Shown here: piece after piece, positions 8,321 through 16,506 of the stretch
How positions within the stretch are numbered: the stretch's first letter is position 1
Layout: each line of letters starts with the position of its first letter
IMG/VR virus record: IMGVR_UViG_3300000101_004790
Span: 1 to 34,705 of that record
Source of the DNA: a virus
DNA length: 34,705 bases
Direction: 5' to 3' (one strand)
Program-made: the position numbers and the translations under genes
Notes under the pieces: model-generated
Databases searched by the model: none
What the model was told of the DNA's origin: nothing
Seen by the model: the letters and a program-made list of their open reading frames with translations, nothing else

Positions 8321-9085
8321 ATGGCAATTAATTTAGACGCGATTAAGGCAAAACTTAATCAATTACAAACGACAGGCGCTCGCCGAGACAATCTATGGAA
8401 ACCAGAACCTGGTAAACAAGTAGTAAGAATTGTTCCTTATCAACATGATAGAAACAATCCATTCCAAGAACTTTATTTTCATTACAATTTAGGTAAGAAA
8501 AATTATCTATCTCCAGTGACTCATGGCAAACCAGATCCTGTAGTAGAATTTTGTGAAAAGCTCAAGGCATCTGGCAATTCAGATGAATGGAAGTTAGGTA
8601 AGCAAATGGAACCTAAAATGAGAACATATGTTCCGGTATTGGTTCGAGGTAAAGAGTCTGAAGGCGTAAAAATGTGGGGCTTTGGTAAAAATGTATATCA
8701 AGAGCTTCTAGGCTTCATTACAGACCCGGATTATGGTGATATTACCGATGTATCCGGTGGCCGTGATATTGTAGTTGAGTTTACTCCGGCAGAAGGTGCA
8801 GGCCAATATCCTAAAACATCGATCCGTGTTAAGCCTAATGTAACGGCTATGACAGAAGATCGTAATGTCGCAGAACGTGTTGCAAAAGAGCAACCAGATT
8901 TAGCAGTTATATTTAAAGAGCCATCATATGATGATCTTAAAGCTGCATTAGAAACATATCTGAATCCAGATGCAGTTGCATCAACAGAAACGGTTACACC
9001 CGCAAAAGCTCCAGAAGTAGCTCCAGCCGGCGTCAATAAAGTAGATGATGTATCTGCGGCATTTGACGAATTATTTAACGACTAA
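8321..9085 (+). CDS. Single-stranded DNA-binding protein, T4 gp32-like
   Basis: A 254-residue protein. It coats single-stranded DNA during replication and recombination. The core (residues about 25-190) has the gp32 pattern: LWKPEPGKQVVRIVPY, FQELYFHYNLG, MRTYVPVLVRG, VKMWGFGKNVYQELLG, then the DITDVSGGRDIVVEF segment. The C-terminus is Ala/Pro-rich and ends in an acidic tail (VDDVSAAFDELFND) of the kind that contacts partner proteins. The Cys-rich zinc motif of T4 gp32 is absent: the equivalent region has one His and one Cys only. It is first in an operon with UvsX and the exonuclease, behind its own promoter and an A/T-rich leader that could serve autoregulation. Confidence 0.85.
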   Translation: MAINLDAIKAKLNQLQTTGARRDNLWKPEPGKQVVRIVPYQHDRNNPFQELYFHYNLGKKNYLSPVTHGKPDPVVEFCEKLKASGNSDEWKLGKQMEPKMRTYVPVLVRGKESEGVKMWGFGKNVYQELLGFITDPDYGDITDVSGGRDIVVEFTPAEGAGQYPKTSIRVKPNVTAMTEDRNVAERVAKEQPDLAVIFKEPSYDDLKAALETYLNPDAVASTETVTPAKAPEVAPAGVNKVDDVSAAFDELFND

Positions 9086-9095
9086 AAGGTTATAA

Positions 9096-10241
9096 ATGGC
9101 AAAGTCAAAAACAAAAAGTGAGCTAGCGGATTCCCTGGCCGTAGAATTAGCTGATAGTCTTAATAAGAAATTTAAGAATACAGGATATCAAACTGCATTT
9201 TTCTTAGATGGTGATACAAAGGCTCCTAGTGAAGTGCGTGGCTGGGTAGGTAGTGGATCATCAATGCTCGATCTTGCAATTTCAAATCGTAAAGGTGGTG
9301 GTTTTCCAGTAGGAAGAATATCAGAAATTACAGGATTAGAAGCATCTGGTAAATCACTATTAGCAGCACATGCATTGGCAAATTGTCAAAAAGAAGGCGG
9401 CTTAGCGGTTTATATAGATACTGAAAATGCAATTAGTAGAGAGTTTCTAGAAGCAATTGGACTTGATCTCGAAAAGATGTTATATGTTCCATTGGAAACT
9501 ATTGAAGATATTTTTGAAGCAATTGAAAGTATAGTTGTAAAAATACGAGAATCTAATAAAGATCGTTTAGTTACAATTGTAGTAGATTCTGTAATGGGCG
9601 CTTCTACAAAAATTGAAATGGCAAAGGAATTTGATAAAGATGGTTATGCAACTAGTAAAGCCATTATATTATCAAAAGGTATGCGAAAGCTTACTAACAT
9701 GATAGGTCGCGAAAAGATTTGTTTAATATTTACAAATCAATTAAGAACTAGATTGGGAGTAGCATTTGGCGATCCTTATACTACCTCTGGTGGTAAAGCT
9801 ATTCCATTCCATGCCTCGGTACGGTTACGATTAAAATCGGTTGGTCAAATCAAAGTTAAGAAAGACGGGGTCGATCAGGCCATCGGAATCAAGACTAGAT
9901 GCCAAGTGGTTAAAAACAGAATGGGACCGCCATTAAAAACCGTTGATTATGATATCTATTTTGAATCAGGTATTGATAATTACGGTGGATGGCTTAACAT
10001 TATGAAGCAATTTAAGTTAGTGGCAACAGCAGGTGCATGGTATACATTTACTAGACCAGATGGTTCTGAAGTTAAATTTTTATCAAAAGATTTTGAAAAG
10101 AAGTTAGATGAACTTGATGGCCTTAAGGATGAAATATATACTCAAATTTGTGATGCGTATATACTTAAATATAAACCAGGCGAAGATTTTGGAATAGATG
10201 ATGTTACGATATCAGAAGAATTTGTTAACGAAGAAAGCTAA
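9096..10241 (+). CDS. uvsX: RecA-like recombinase UvsX
   Basis: A 381-residue ATPase that forms filaments on single-stranded DNA and drives strand exchange and recombination-dependent replication. Walker A is at residues 80-87 (GLEASGKS). The region KGGGFPVGRISEITG precedes it. A Walker B-like strand ends in VTIVVDSVMGAS, followed by the RecA-family NQLRTRLGVAFGDPYTTSGGKA segment. Length matches T4 UvsX (about 390). It follows the gp32-like gene by 10 bases and overlaps the exonuclease gene by one base (TAATG), consistent with joint expression. Confidence 0.92.
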   Translation: MAKSKTKSELADSLAVELADSLNKKFKNTGYQTAFFLDGDTKAPSEVRGWVGSGSSMLDLAISNRKGGGFPVGRISEITGLEASGKSLLAAHALANCQKEGGLAVYIDTENAISREFLEAIGLDLEKMLYVPLETIEDIFEAIESIVVKIRESNKDRLVTIVVDSVMGASTKIEMAKEFDKDGYATSKAIILSKGMRKLTNMIGREKICLIFTNQLRTRLGVAFGDPYTTSGGKAIPFHASVRLRLKSVGQIKVKKDGVDQAIGIKTRCQVVKNRMGPPLKTVDYDIYFESGIDNYGGWLNIMKQFKLVATAGAWYTFTRPDGSEVKFLSKDFEKKLDELDGLKDEIYTQICDAYILKYKPGEDFGIDDVTISEEFVNEES

Positions 10242-11290
10242 TGGATTCTAAATATCTTAACATACTACGAGAAATGGAAAAGGATCGTGAGCAAGGAACG
10301 GAGTCAAGTAAAGACAGCCATCTTTTAATTATTGACGGGTTGAATACATTCATTAGAGTGTTTTCAGCCGTTCCGGCTCTAAATGATGATGGACAACATA
10401 TTGGAGGGGTAACAGGCTTTTTAAGGTCTGTTGCTGCCAATATCCGTCAGTTAAAACCTACTAGATGTGTAATTGTATTTGATGGTAAAGGCGGATCTAA
10501 ACGGCGAAAAGCAATTTATCCAAATTATAAAGCCAACCGCGCAAATAAAACAGCATTTAATAGATATCAGGAATTTGCTTCATTAGAAGATGAATCAATG
10601 TCGATGAAAAAACAATTTGGTCGATTGGCACAATATCTTAATTGTTTACCAATTACTACATTATCGGTTGATAACGTCGAGGCAGATGATATAATGGCAT
10701 ATATTGCCAATGAGTTATACACAGAAAAAGAAAACCGAGCAACTATTGTATCAACGGATAGAGATTTTTTACAATTAGTAAACGATCGTATTTCAGTATG
10801 GAGTCCTATAAAAAAGAAGTTATATACTCCAAGTCTAATGAAAGAAGAATTTGGATTTAGTCCTGAAAATTACTTGTTGTACAGAACGTTTATTGGTGAT
10901 AAATCAGATAATATCCCCGGCATTAAAGGTGTAGGTCCAAAAAGTTTGATTAAACATTTTCCTATAATATGTGAAGATAGAGAGATAACAGTTGATGAAA
11001 TAGTCGAATATGCAGATAATGTTGATAAGAAATATAAAGTTCATGAAACTGTATTACAGAATAAAGAAACTTTACAACTAAATTATGACCTTATGCAATT
11101 GAAAGAAGTTGATATACACGGTGGTGCAAAAATGTTAACTCTAGATAAAGTTAAAGGTAAAGTTGATCGCACAAATACATATGAGTTCAAAAAAATGTTT
11201 ATGGCAGATAAAATGTATACAGTAATAAAGGATTTAGATTCCTGGTTACATACTTCATTCAATGCATTAAATGCTTACACTTCTCTTTGA
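10241..11290 (+). CDS. 5'-3' exonuclease / RNase H, FEN family
   Basis: A 349-residue flap endonuclease/5'-3' exonuclease that removes RNA primers and flaps, as T4 RNase H does. Metal-site acidic residues are visible: D32 in LIIDGLN, Asp in VIVFDGKGG, E147/D149/D150 in VEADDI, the STDRDF motif, and D220/D223 in GDKSDNIPGIKG. The helix-hairpin-helix GIKGVGPKS follows. A RRKAIYPNYKANR arch segment is also present. Translationally coupled to uvsX by TAATG. It ends just before a promoter for the helicase. Confidence 0.9.
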   Translation: MDSKYLNILREMEKDREQGTESSKDSHLLIIDGLNTFIRVFSAVPALNDDGQHIGGVTGFLRSVAANIRQLKPTRCVIVFDGKGGSKRRKAIYPNYKANRANKTAFNRYQEFASLEDESMSMKKQFGRLAQYLNCLPITTLSVDNVEADDIMAYIANELYTEKENRATIVSTDRDFLQLVNDRISVWSPIKKKLYTPSLMKEEFGFSPENYLLYRTFIGDKSDNIPGIKGVGPKSLIKHFPIICEDREITVDEIVEYADNVDKKYKVHETVLQNKETLQLNYDLMQLKEVDIHGGAKMLTLDKVKGKVDRTNTYEFKKMFMADKMYTVIKDLDSWLHTSFNALNAYTSL

Positions 11291-11316
11291 TTATTGAAAA
11301 AAATTTATTATAATTA
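11286..11316 (+). promoter_or_regulatory. Bacteroidota-type promoter for helicase, N19 spacing
   Basis: TTTG at 11286-11289 (inside the end of the exonuclease gene), 19 nt, then TATAATTA at 11309-11316. It lacks the GGTAGA and TTTCTTATATT extensions of the main family. The helicase ATG at 11320 begins 11 bases after the first T of the -7 box, so the mRNA is predicted leaderless. Confidence 0.55.
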
Positions 11317-11319
11317 AGT

Positions 11320-12675
11320 ATGACAGATAGATTAAGTTCATACGGATATGCCTTTCAGATAAAAGTTATAACTGCTTTATTAACTGATAAAAGCTTCTTA
11401 CAGCAGATATCAGATATAATGGTTCCAAAATATTTTGAATCAGAAGCCAATAACTGGATAGTCGACATAATCCTTGAATACCATAAAGAATATAAATCTT
11501 CGCCTACATTAGAAGTAATGAAAGTGAAGATGGAAGATTTGGATCAAGAAGTGCTCAAAACTTCAGTAATTCAACATCTTAAGGATGCATGGCGATATAC
11601 CGATGCGCCAGATTTAGAATATATCAAAGACCAAGCTTTAGATTTTTGTAAAAACCAAGAAATTAAAAAAGCAATTTTATCATCGGTAGAATTGCTTAAA
11701 CATGGTAAGTATGAAGAAATAAAGGCCGCGGTAGATGATGCATTAAAATCCGGAGGAGATAAGGATATTGGTCATGAATATATGACTAATATTGAAGAGC
11801 GTTATAGCGAAGCAGTGCGCCATGTACAAGAAACCCCATGGGAAGTAATTAACGAATTAACAGATGGTGGTATAGGTAAAGGTGAACTAGGAGTTATGGT
11901 AGCACCAGCTGGTATTGGTAAGTCTTGGGCATTAATGAATGTAGGTGCTAATTTAGTTAAGAAAGGAAAGACGGTTGTACATTATACATTAGAATTAAAT
12001 GAGGCATATGTAGGATTGCGGTATGATTCTGTTATAACAGGTATAGCTCAACAAAACTTGAAACATTATATGGATGAAGTTAAAGAGCAGTTATCTAAAA
12101 TAGATGGTGAATTAATTATTAAACATTATCCTACAAAATCTGTATCTGTAATGGGTATACGTTCTCATATTGAAAAATGTATAATGCAGGATAAGAAACC
12201 AGATATGGTCATTGTTGATTATGCAGATTTGTTGAGAGGCCATGGCCAAGAAAAACGACATGAGTTGGAAGGTATATATGAAGATTTGAGAGGTATGGCA
12301 GGAGAATATGAAATTCCAGTATGGACAGCATCTCAAGCAAATAGATCAGCCTTAGAAGAAGATGTAATTGATGCTAGTAAAGTTTCTGAATCATATGGTA
12401 AGGTAATGGTTGCAGATTTCATATTATCATTATCTAGAAAAGTTCAGGATAAATTAGCAGGAACTGGTCGTTGGCATGTCATTAAAAATAGATTTGGACC
12501 AGATGGTATAACATTACCTAGTAAGATGAATACATCAAATGGCCAATTTGATATATATACAGATACATCTATACAAGGAAAAGATACTCAAAAGGCAATG
12601 GATAATGGTAATGAATTAGCAAGGCAAATGCTAGCCAGAAAATACAATGAAACCCAAAATACTGGTTTTGAATAA
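11320..12675 (+). CDS. Replicative DNA helicase, DnaB/T4 gp41-like
   Basis: A 451-residue hexameric helicase that unwinds DNA ahead of the fork. The N-terminal helical domain (about 1-150) is followed by the RecA-fold motor. Walker A is at about 195-202 (APAGIGKS), then the DnaB-type GKTVVHYTLELNE strand, Walker B with MVIVDYADLL, and WTASQANRSA with the sensor Gln. KNRFGPDG near the end is the arginine-finger region. Length is close to T4 gp41 (475). A predicted leaderless start is suggested by the promoter position. It is the last gene before the RNR leader region. Confidence 0.92.
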   Translation: MTDRLSSYGYAFQIKVITALLTDKSFLQQISDIMVPKYFESEANNWIVDIILEYHKEYKSSPTLEVMKVKMEDLDQEVLKTSVIQHLKDAWRYTDAPDLEYIKDQALDFCKNQEIKKAILSSVELLKHGKYEEIKAAVDDALKSGGDKDIGHEYMTNIEERYSEAVRHVQETPWEVINELTDGGIGKGELGVMVAPAGIGKSWALMNVGANLVKKGKTVVHYTLELNEAYVGLRYDSVITGIAQQNLKHYMDEVKEQLSKIDGELIIKHYPTKSVSVMGIRSHIEKCIMQDKKPDMVIVDYADLLRGHGQEKRHELEGIYEDLRGMAGEYEIPVWTASQANRSALEEDVIDASKVSESYGKVMVADFILSLSRKVQDKLAGTGRWHVIKNRFGPDGITLPSKMNTSNGQFDIYTDTSIQGKDTQKAMDNGNELARQMLARKYNETQNTGFE

Positions 12676-12723
12676 AAGTTTAAAAAAAGTAATCAAAATC
12701 CGGCTAGCTAATGCAGCGACTGG

Positions 12724-12803
12724 TATATTTATATGAGAAAACGTAGAATAAGTAGTCTTTAAAGACTACATTTTTACACTAAAGAAATAATTATAAGGAA
12801 AAT
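12724..12803 (+). promoter_or_regulatory. RNR leader: -7-like box, 9-codon ORF and hairpin
   Basis: The gap before the RNR gene holds TATATTTATA at 12724-12733, a possible 9-residue ORF at 12733-12762 (MRKRRISSL), and a perfect 18-bp palindrome at 12752-12769 (GTAGTCTTT and its complement) followed by ATTTTT. The palindrome plus T-run looks like a weak intrinsic terminator or attenuator. The ORF stop codon falls inside the hairpin. No cobalamin riboswitch core was recognised. Confidence 0.4.
12752..12775 (+). terminator. Candidate intrinsic terminator/attenuator hairpin
   Basis: An uninterrupted inverted repeat at 12752-12769, able to fold as a 6-7 bp stem with a short A/T loop, followed directly by ATTTTT to 12775. 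It lies between the helicase stop and the RNR start, so it could end the replication operon or modulate RNR transcription. Stem GC content is low, so efficiency is uncertain. Confidence 0.45.
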
Positions 12804-14660
12804 ATGGAAGTATCAAACAAAATTTTATCAGATATTACAGTATATATGAAATATGCTAAATATGTGCCAGATTTAGAACGACGTGAAACATGGGATGAAT
12901 TAGTATCGCGTAATAAAGCAATGCATCTTAAGAAATATCCTACACTCGTTAAAGAAATTAATGATGCATATAAAATGGTATATGATAAAAAAGTACTTCC
13001 GTCAATGAGGTCAATGCAATTCGCTGGCAAGCCAATTGAAATATCTCCGAATAGAGTTTATAATTGTGCATATGTTCCTATTGATGACTGGAGAGCCTTT
13101 TCAGAATCAATGTTTCTATTATTAGGCGGGACAGGTGTAGGATATTCAGTACAGCAACACCATGTTGATAATTTACCAGAAATTAGAAAACCTAATTATA
13201 AAAGAGCTAGAAGATTTTTAATTGCAGATTCAATTGAAGGATGGGCAGATGCAGTTAAAGCATTGATGAAAAATTATTTTACTGGCGGCTCTCATTTAAA
13301 ATTTGATTATTCAGATATTAGAGCAAAAGGCGCGAGGCTAGTCACTTCAGGTGGAAAAGCACCAGGCCCTCAACCCCTCAAAGAATGTTTAGTAAAAATT
13401 GAAGGATTGTTAAAAGAAAAATCTGATGGTGATAAATTATCAACATTAGAAACGCATGATATTGTATGCCATATTGCAGATGCAGTATTAGCGGGTGGTA
13501 TTCGTAGAGCCGCATTAATTAGTTTGTTCAGTGCTCATGATGAAGAAATGATATCATGTAAATCAGGCAATTGGTGGGAATTGAATCCTCAGAGAGGTAG
13601 AGCAAATAATTCAGCTGTATTAATGCGACACAAAATTACCAAAGAATTCTTCACAGATTTATGGAAACGTGTAGAATTGTCCGGAGCTGGTGAGCCTGGA
13701 ATATATCTATCAAATGACAAAGATTGGGGAACTAATCCGTGTTGTGAAATTGCATTACGTCCATATCAATTCTGTAACTTATGTGAAGTAAATGTATCTA
13801 ATATTGAATCTCAAGAAGATTTTGAAGCTAGAGTAAAGGTAGCATCGTTTATAGGAACACTCCAAGCCGGATATACTGATTTTCATTATTTAAGACCAGT
13901 ATGGCAAAGAACAACAGAAAAGGATGCTTTAATTGGTGTATCAATGACCGGTATAGGATCTGGTATGGTATTAGGTTATGATATGAAATCTGCGGCTAAA
14001 ATTGTAAAAACAGAAAATGCAAGAGTAGCAGAGTTAATCGGAATAAACAAATCAGCTAGAACGACTACCGTTAAACCGGCCGGAACAACTTCGTTAACAT
14101 TAGGAACATCATCAGGTATTCATGCATGGCACAACGATTATTATATCAGACGAATCCGTGTTGGTAAGAATGAATCTATTTATAAACATTTAATGGAACA
14201 CCACCCAGAATTGGTAGAAGATGAATATTTTAGACCTCATGATACCGCAGTTATTTCTGTACCACAAAAAGCTCCAGATGGCGCAATAATGAGAACTGAA
14301 TCTCCATTCCAATTACTAGAAAGAGTTAAAAAGGTAGCACAAGAATGGATTAAGCCCGGGCATAGATCTGGTAATAACACCCATAACGTATCAGCTACAA
14401 TATCATTACGAGACCATGAATGGGATGCAGCCGGAGAATGGATGTGGGATAATAAAGAGTCTTATAACGGATTATCAGTATTACCTTATAACGGAGGAAC
14501 ATATACTCAGGCACCATTTGAAGATATCACAAAAGAAGAATATGAACGTCTTATGGGATCGTTGACATCTATAGATTTAACAGAAATAATTGAAACTGAA
14601 GATGAAACTGATTTGAAAGGTGAATTGGCATGTGCCGGAGGAAGTTGTGAAATCACATGA
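12804..14660 (+). CDS. nrdJ: Adenosylcobalamin-dependent ribonucleotide reductase (class II)
   Basis: A 618-residue enzyme making deoxyribonucleotides from ribonucleotides using coenzyme B12, independent of oxygen. The cysteines match the monomeric Lactobacillus-type enzyme: C88 (VYNCAYVP) and C324 as the redox pair, C313 (NPCCEIA) as the thiyl-radical position 11 residues before C324, and C610/C615 in the C-terminal CAGGSC, spaced as in the family. E315 follows in NPCCE. Also present: MRSMQFAGKPIE near 72 and LLGGTGVGYSVQQHH. It is shorter than the 739-residue L. leichmannii protein. It needs host-supplied cobalamin, since no B12 genes are nearby. Confidence 0.92.
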   Translation: MEVSNKILSDITVYMKYAKYVPDLERRETWDELVSRNKAMHLKKYPTLVKEINDAYKMVYDKKVLPSMRSMQFAGKPIEISPNRVYNCAYVPIDDWRAFSESMFLLLGGTGVGYSVQQHHVDNLPEIRKPNYKRARRFLIADSIEGWADAVKALMKNYFTGGSHLKFDYSDIRAKGARLVTSGGKAPGPQPLKECLVKIEGLLKEKSDGDKLSTLETHDIVCHIADAVLAGGIRRAALISLFSAHDEEMISCKSGNWWELNPQRGRANNSAVLMRHKITKEFFTDLWKRVELSGAGEPGIYLSNDKDWGTNPCCEIALRPYQFCNLCEVNVSNIESQEDFEARVKVASFIGTLQAGYTDFHYLRPVWQRTTEKDALIGVSMTGIGSGMVLGYDMKSAAKIVKTENARVAELIGINKSARTTTVKPAGTTSLTLGTSSGIHAWHNDYYIRRIRVGKNESIYKHLMEHHPELVEDEYFRPHDTAVISVPQKAPDGAIMRTESPFQLLERVKKVAQEWIKPGHRSGNNTHNVSATISLRDHEWDAAGEWMWDNKESYNGLSVLPYNGGTYTQAPFEDITKEEYERLMGSLTSIDLTEIIETEDETDLKGELACAGGSCEIT

Positions 14661-14714
14661 TTGGATTCGAACCTTATATTATAGAGAATTCATCTGGAAA
14701 AAGCAGTAAAAAGA

Positions 14715-14746
14715 TTTGGTAGAGTCAAATATATTTCTTATATTTA
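14715..14746 (+). promoter_or_regulatory. Bacteroidota-type phage promoter 3 (que/folE operon)
   Basis: TTTG at 14715-14718, 20 nt, TATATTTA at 14739-14746, with the full TTTGGTAGA and TTTCTTATATTTA context. It is the only promoter visible before the run of ten closely packed genes from 14769 to 20725, which includes QueD, QueE, GroES, FolE, the phosphoribosyltransferase and DNA polymerase. Confidence 0.85.
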
Positions 14747-14768
14747 TATAAATTAAAAAGTAAGAGAT

Positions 14769-14951
14769 ATGTCAAAAGAAGAACAAGTGCTAGAATTAAT
14801 TAACGGTTATGCAGAAGGTTTAATTACAGATGAGGAATGTAATTATCAAAGCGATTTAATAATGAATGAAATATCAGTTATTGATGGAATGGTAACCGAC
14901 CATGAAACTGATACTCGAGTTCCAAAAGAAGAATATTTAAAAAACAATTAG
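14769..14951 (+). CDS. Small acidic hypothetical protein
   Basis: A 60-residue acidic protein with no recognised domain; it looks helical (EEQVLELINGYAEGLITDEE). The ATG follows AAAAAGTAAGAGAT. It is the first gene downstream of promoter 3 and is separated from the next gene by four bases. Confidence 0.5.
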   Translation: MSKEEQVLELINGYAEGLITDEECNYQSDLIMNEISVIDGMVTDHETDTRVPKEEYLKNN

Positions 14952-14955
14952 TTAC

Positions 14956-15252
14956 ATGGAAAATTTTAAATTTAAAGATGTCGAAATGACATTTGATTAT
15001 CGTAAATTAGCTTACTATGATCAAGAGTATTTACGAACAATGGCATTTGAAACAGTTAATGATCGATCGGTAAAATTCAGTGGCCTTGTATTTACAGATT
15101 ATTATCCATATGCGGATAACTTTACTATGTTTACAAGTGAAACGGAATTATTAAATTATATGGCTGATTTTGCAGGTCATATTGCTAAAACAGCATCTCA
15201 TTTATTACATGGTAAAAAGTATTGGATGGCATGGACATATTCAAAGGAATAG
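14956..15252 (+). CDS. Hypothetical protein upstream of QueD
   Basis: A 98-residue aromatic-rich protein (many Tyr and Phe), not recognised. No membrane segment. It lies four bases after the preceding small gene and one base before the QueD start, so it belongs to the deazaguanine operon; whether it takes part in the pathway cannot be told from sequence. Confidence 0.55.
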   Translation: MENFKFKDVEMTFDYRKLAYYDQEYLRTMAFETVNDRSVKFSGLVFTDYYPYADNFTMFTSETELLNYMADFAGHIAKTASHLLHGKKYWMAWTYSKE

Positions 15253-15253
15253 T

Positions 15254-15718
15254 ATGAGTAAATATCAATCAACAAAATTATTTGATGGATTTAGTTGCTG
15301 TTTTAGACAATGGAAAGCAGAAACTACTCATTGTAGATTTTTACATGGATATGGAGTATCATTCCGAGTTACTTTTGAAGGTGATCTAGATGAACGTAAC
15401 TGGGTTTGGGATTTTGGTGGCATGAAACGAGCCAAAACATTAATAGATGGTATGCAACCAAAAGCATGGATGGATTATATGTTTGACCATACTGTAATTG
15501 TAGCAGAAGATGATCCTGAATTGATGAAGTTTGAAAATTTACATAGAAGAGGTGTTATTCAATTAAGGCATGTAAAAGCTACAGGTGCAGAAAAATTCGC
15601 AGAATTTATATTTCATAAATTAAATAAATTTGTAACAGAAGAAACTAATAGTCGTGTAAAAATAGTTCAAGTAGAATTTATGGAACACGGTAAAAATACA
15701 GCAATATATACGGAATAA
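15254..15718 (+). CDS. queD: QueD-like 6-carboxytetrahydropterin synthase
   Basis: A 154-residue member of the 6-pyruvoyl-tetrahydropterin synthase family, which converts dihydroneopterin triphosphate to 6-carboxytetrahydropterin, step two of 7-deazaguanine synthesis. ATG 15254 was chosen because the in-frame extension to 15170 overlaps the upstream gene and is not QueD-like. Catalytic C27 (THCRFLHGYG), the DH pair in MFDHTVIVAEDD and the Glu near the end (VEFMEHG) are kept. Two of the three classical zinc His residues are replaced: the His in the FxAAHR motif by F17, and the second His of HGH by Y33; H31 remains. Extra Cys residues at 15 and 16 and H26 might substitute. Next to QueE and close to FolE, which supports the role. 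Confidence 0.82.
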   Translation: MSKYQSTKLFDGFSCCFRQWKAETTHCRFLHGYGVSFRVTFEGDLDERNWVWDFGGMKRAKTLIDGMQPKAWMDYMFDHTVIVAEDDPELMKFENLHRRGVIQLRHVKATGAEKFAEFIFHKLNKFVTEETNSRVKIVQVEFMEHGKNTAIYTE

Positions 15719-15721
15719 GTT

Positions 15722-16495
15722 ATGAATAAACGAATAAAAGATTATGATAAGGTACTCCCTATCAATGAATTGTACAGATGTGTGCAATCTGAAGGAAGTC
15801 GATTTGGTAGACCAACTATTGCGATACGAGTAACTGGTTGTACTCATCGATGTTATTTTGGTGAAGGAGGTTGGTGCGATTCATGGTATTCATCTATACA
15901 TCCAGAAAAAGGTAAGTATTCATTTAATGATATTGTTAAAATATATGATGATAATCCTCATGTAAAAGAAATGATGTTAACTGGTGGATCTCCGACAATG
16001 CAGCCAGCATTAGTAAACGAGTTAACACATTTTGCGCATGAAAGAGGCATTATTATTACTATCGAAACTGAAGGATCTCATTTTATTGAAACCGATTATC
16101 CTATTGATCTTATTAGCCTTAGTCCTAAGTTCTCTAATTCCATTCCTGTTATTGGGGCTGTTACTCCTGGTGGTCAAGTTGTTGACCAAAAATTTATAGA
16201 CGTCCATAATAGGAAACGTTTAAATACAGATGCAATACGTCAAATGATATTATTCCATGACGATTATCATTACAAGCCTGTGTGGGATGGTACTACGGAT
16301 GGCCTTAAAGAAATTGAAGAATATCGTATAGAATTAGGCATTCCGAAAAATAAAACATATATTATGCCGGCGGGTGATACGCGAGAACAATTAATTAAAA
16401 TGTATCCGATGGTATTTGAATTATGTGCCGAACATGGTTATAACATGACAGGTAGAGATCATATCATAGCATTTGATACAGAAAGAGCAGTCTAA
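15722..16495 (+). CDS. queE: QueE-like 7-carboxy-7-deazaguanine synthase (radical SAM)
   Basis: A 257-residue radical SAM enzyme that contracts 6-carboxytetrahydropterin to 7-carboxy-7-deazaguanine. The opening YRCVQSEGSRFGRPTIAIRV matches QueE, which starts with a Gln-Ser/Gly-Glu-Gly substrate segment. The cluster cysteines are C40, C44 and C52, a CX3CX7C spacing instead of the usual CX3CX2C, because a Gly-rich insert (FGEGGW) precedes the third Cys. The SAM-binding MMLTGGSPTMQ and the ETEGS strand follow. It lies three bases after queD. Length is typical of the family (about 220-260). Confidence 0.88.
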   Translation: MNKRIKDYDKVLPINELYRCVQSEGSRFGRPTIAIRVTGCTHRCYFGEGGWCDSWYSSIHPEKGKYSFNDIVKIYDDNPHVKEMMLTGGSPTMQPALVNELTHFAHERGIIITIETEGSHFIETDYPIDLISLSPKFSNSIPVIGAVTPGGQVVDQKFIDVHNRKRLNTDAIRQMILFHDDYHYKPVWDGTTDGLKEIEEYRIELGIPKNKTYIMPAGDTREQLIKMYPMVFELCAEHGYNMTGRDHIIAFDTERAV

Positions 16496-16506
16496 AAGGA
16501 AATTAT

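Noticed and set aside
12676-12803. Cobalamin riboswitch before the B12-dependent RNR
   Set aside because: The gap is too short for a typical aptamer and no B12-box-like core could be seen.
14661-14714. Minus-strand tRNA gene suggested by GGATTCGAACC
   Set aside because: No T-stem, acceptor stem or anticodon arm can be built around it.
15170-15253. Longer N-terminus for QueD
   Set aside because: The extension overlaps the upstream gene and does not resemble QueD; ATG 15254 places the catalytic Cys at residue 27, as in E. coli QueD.
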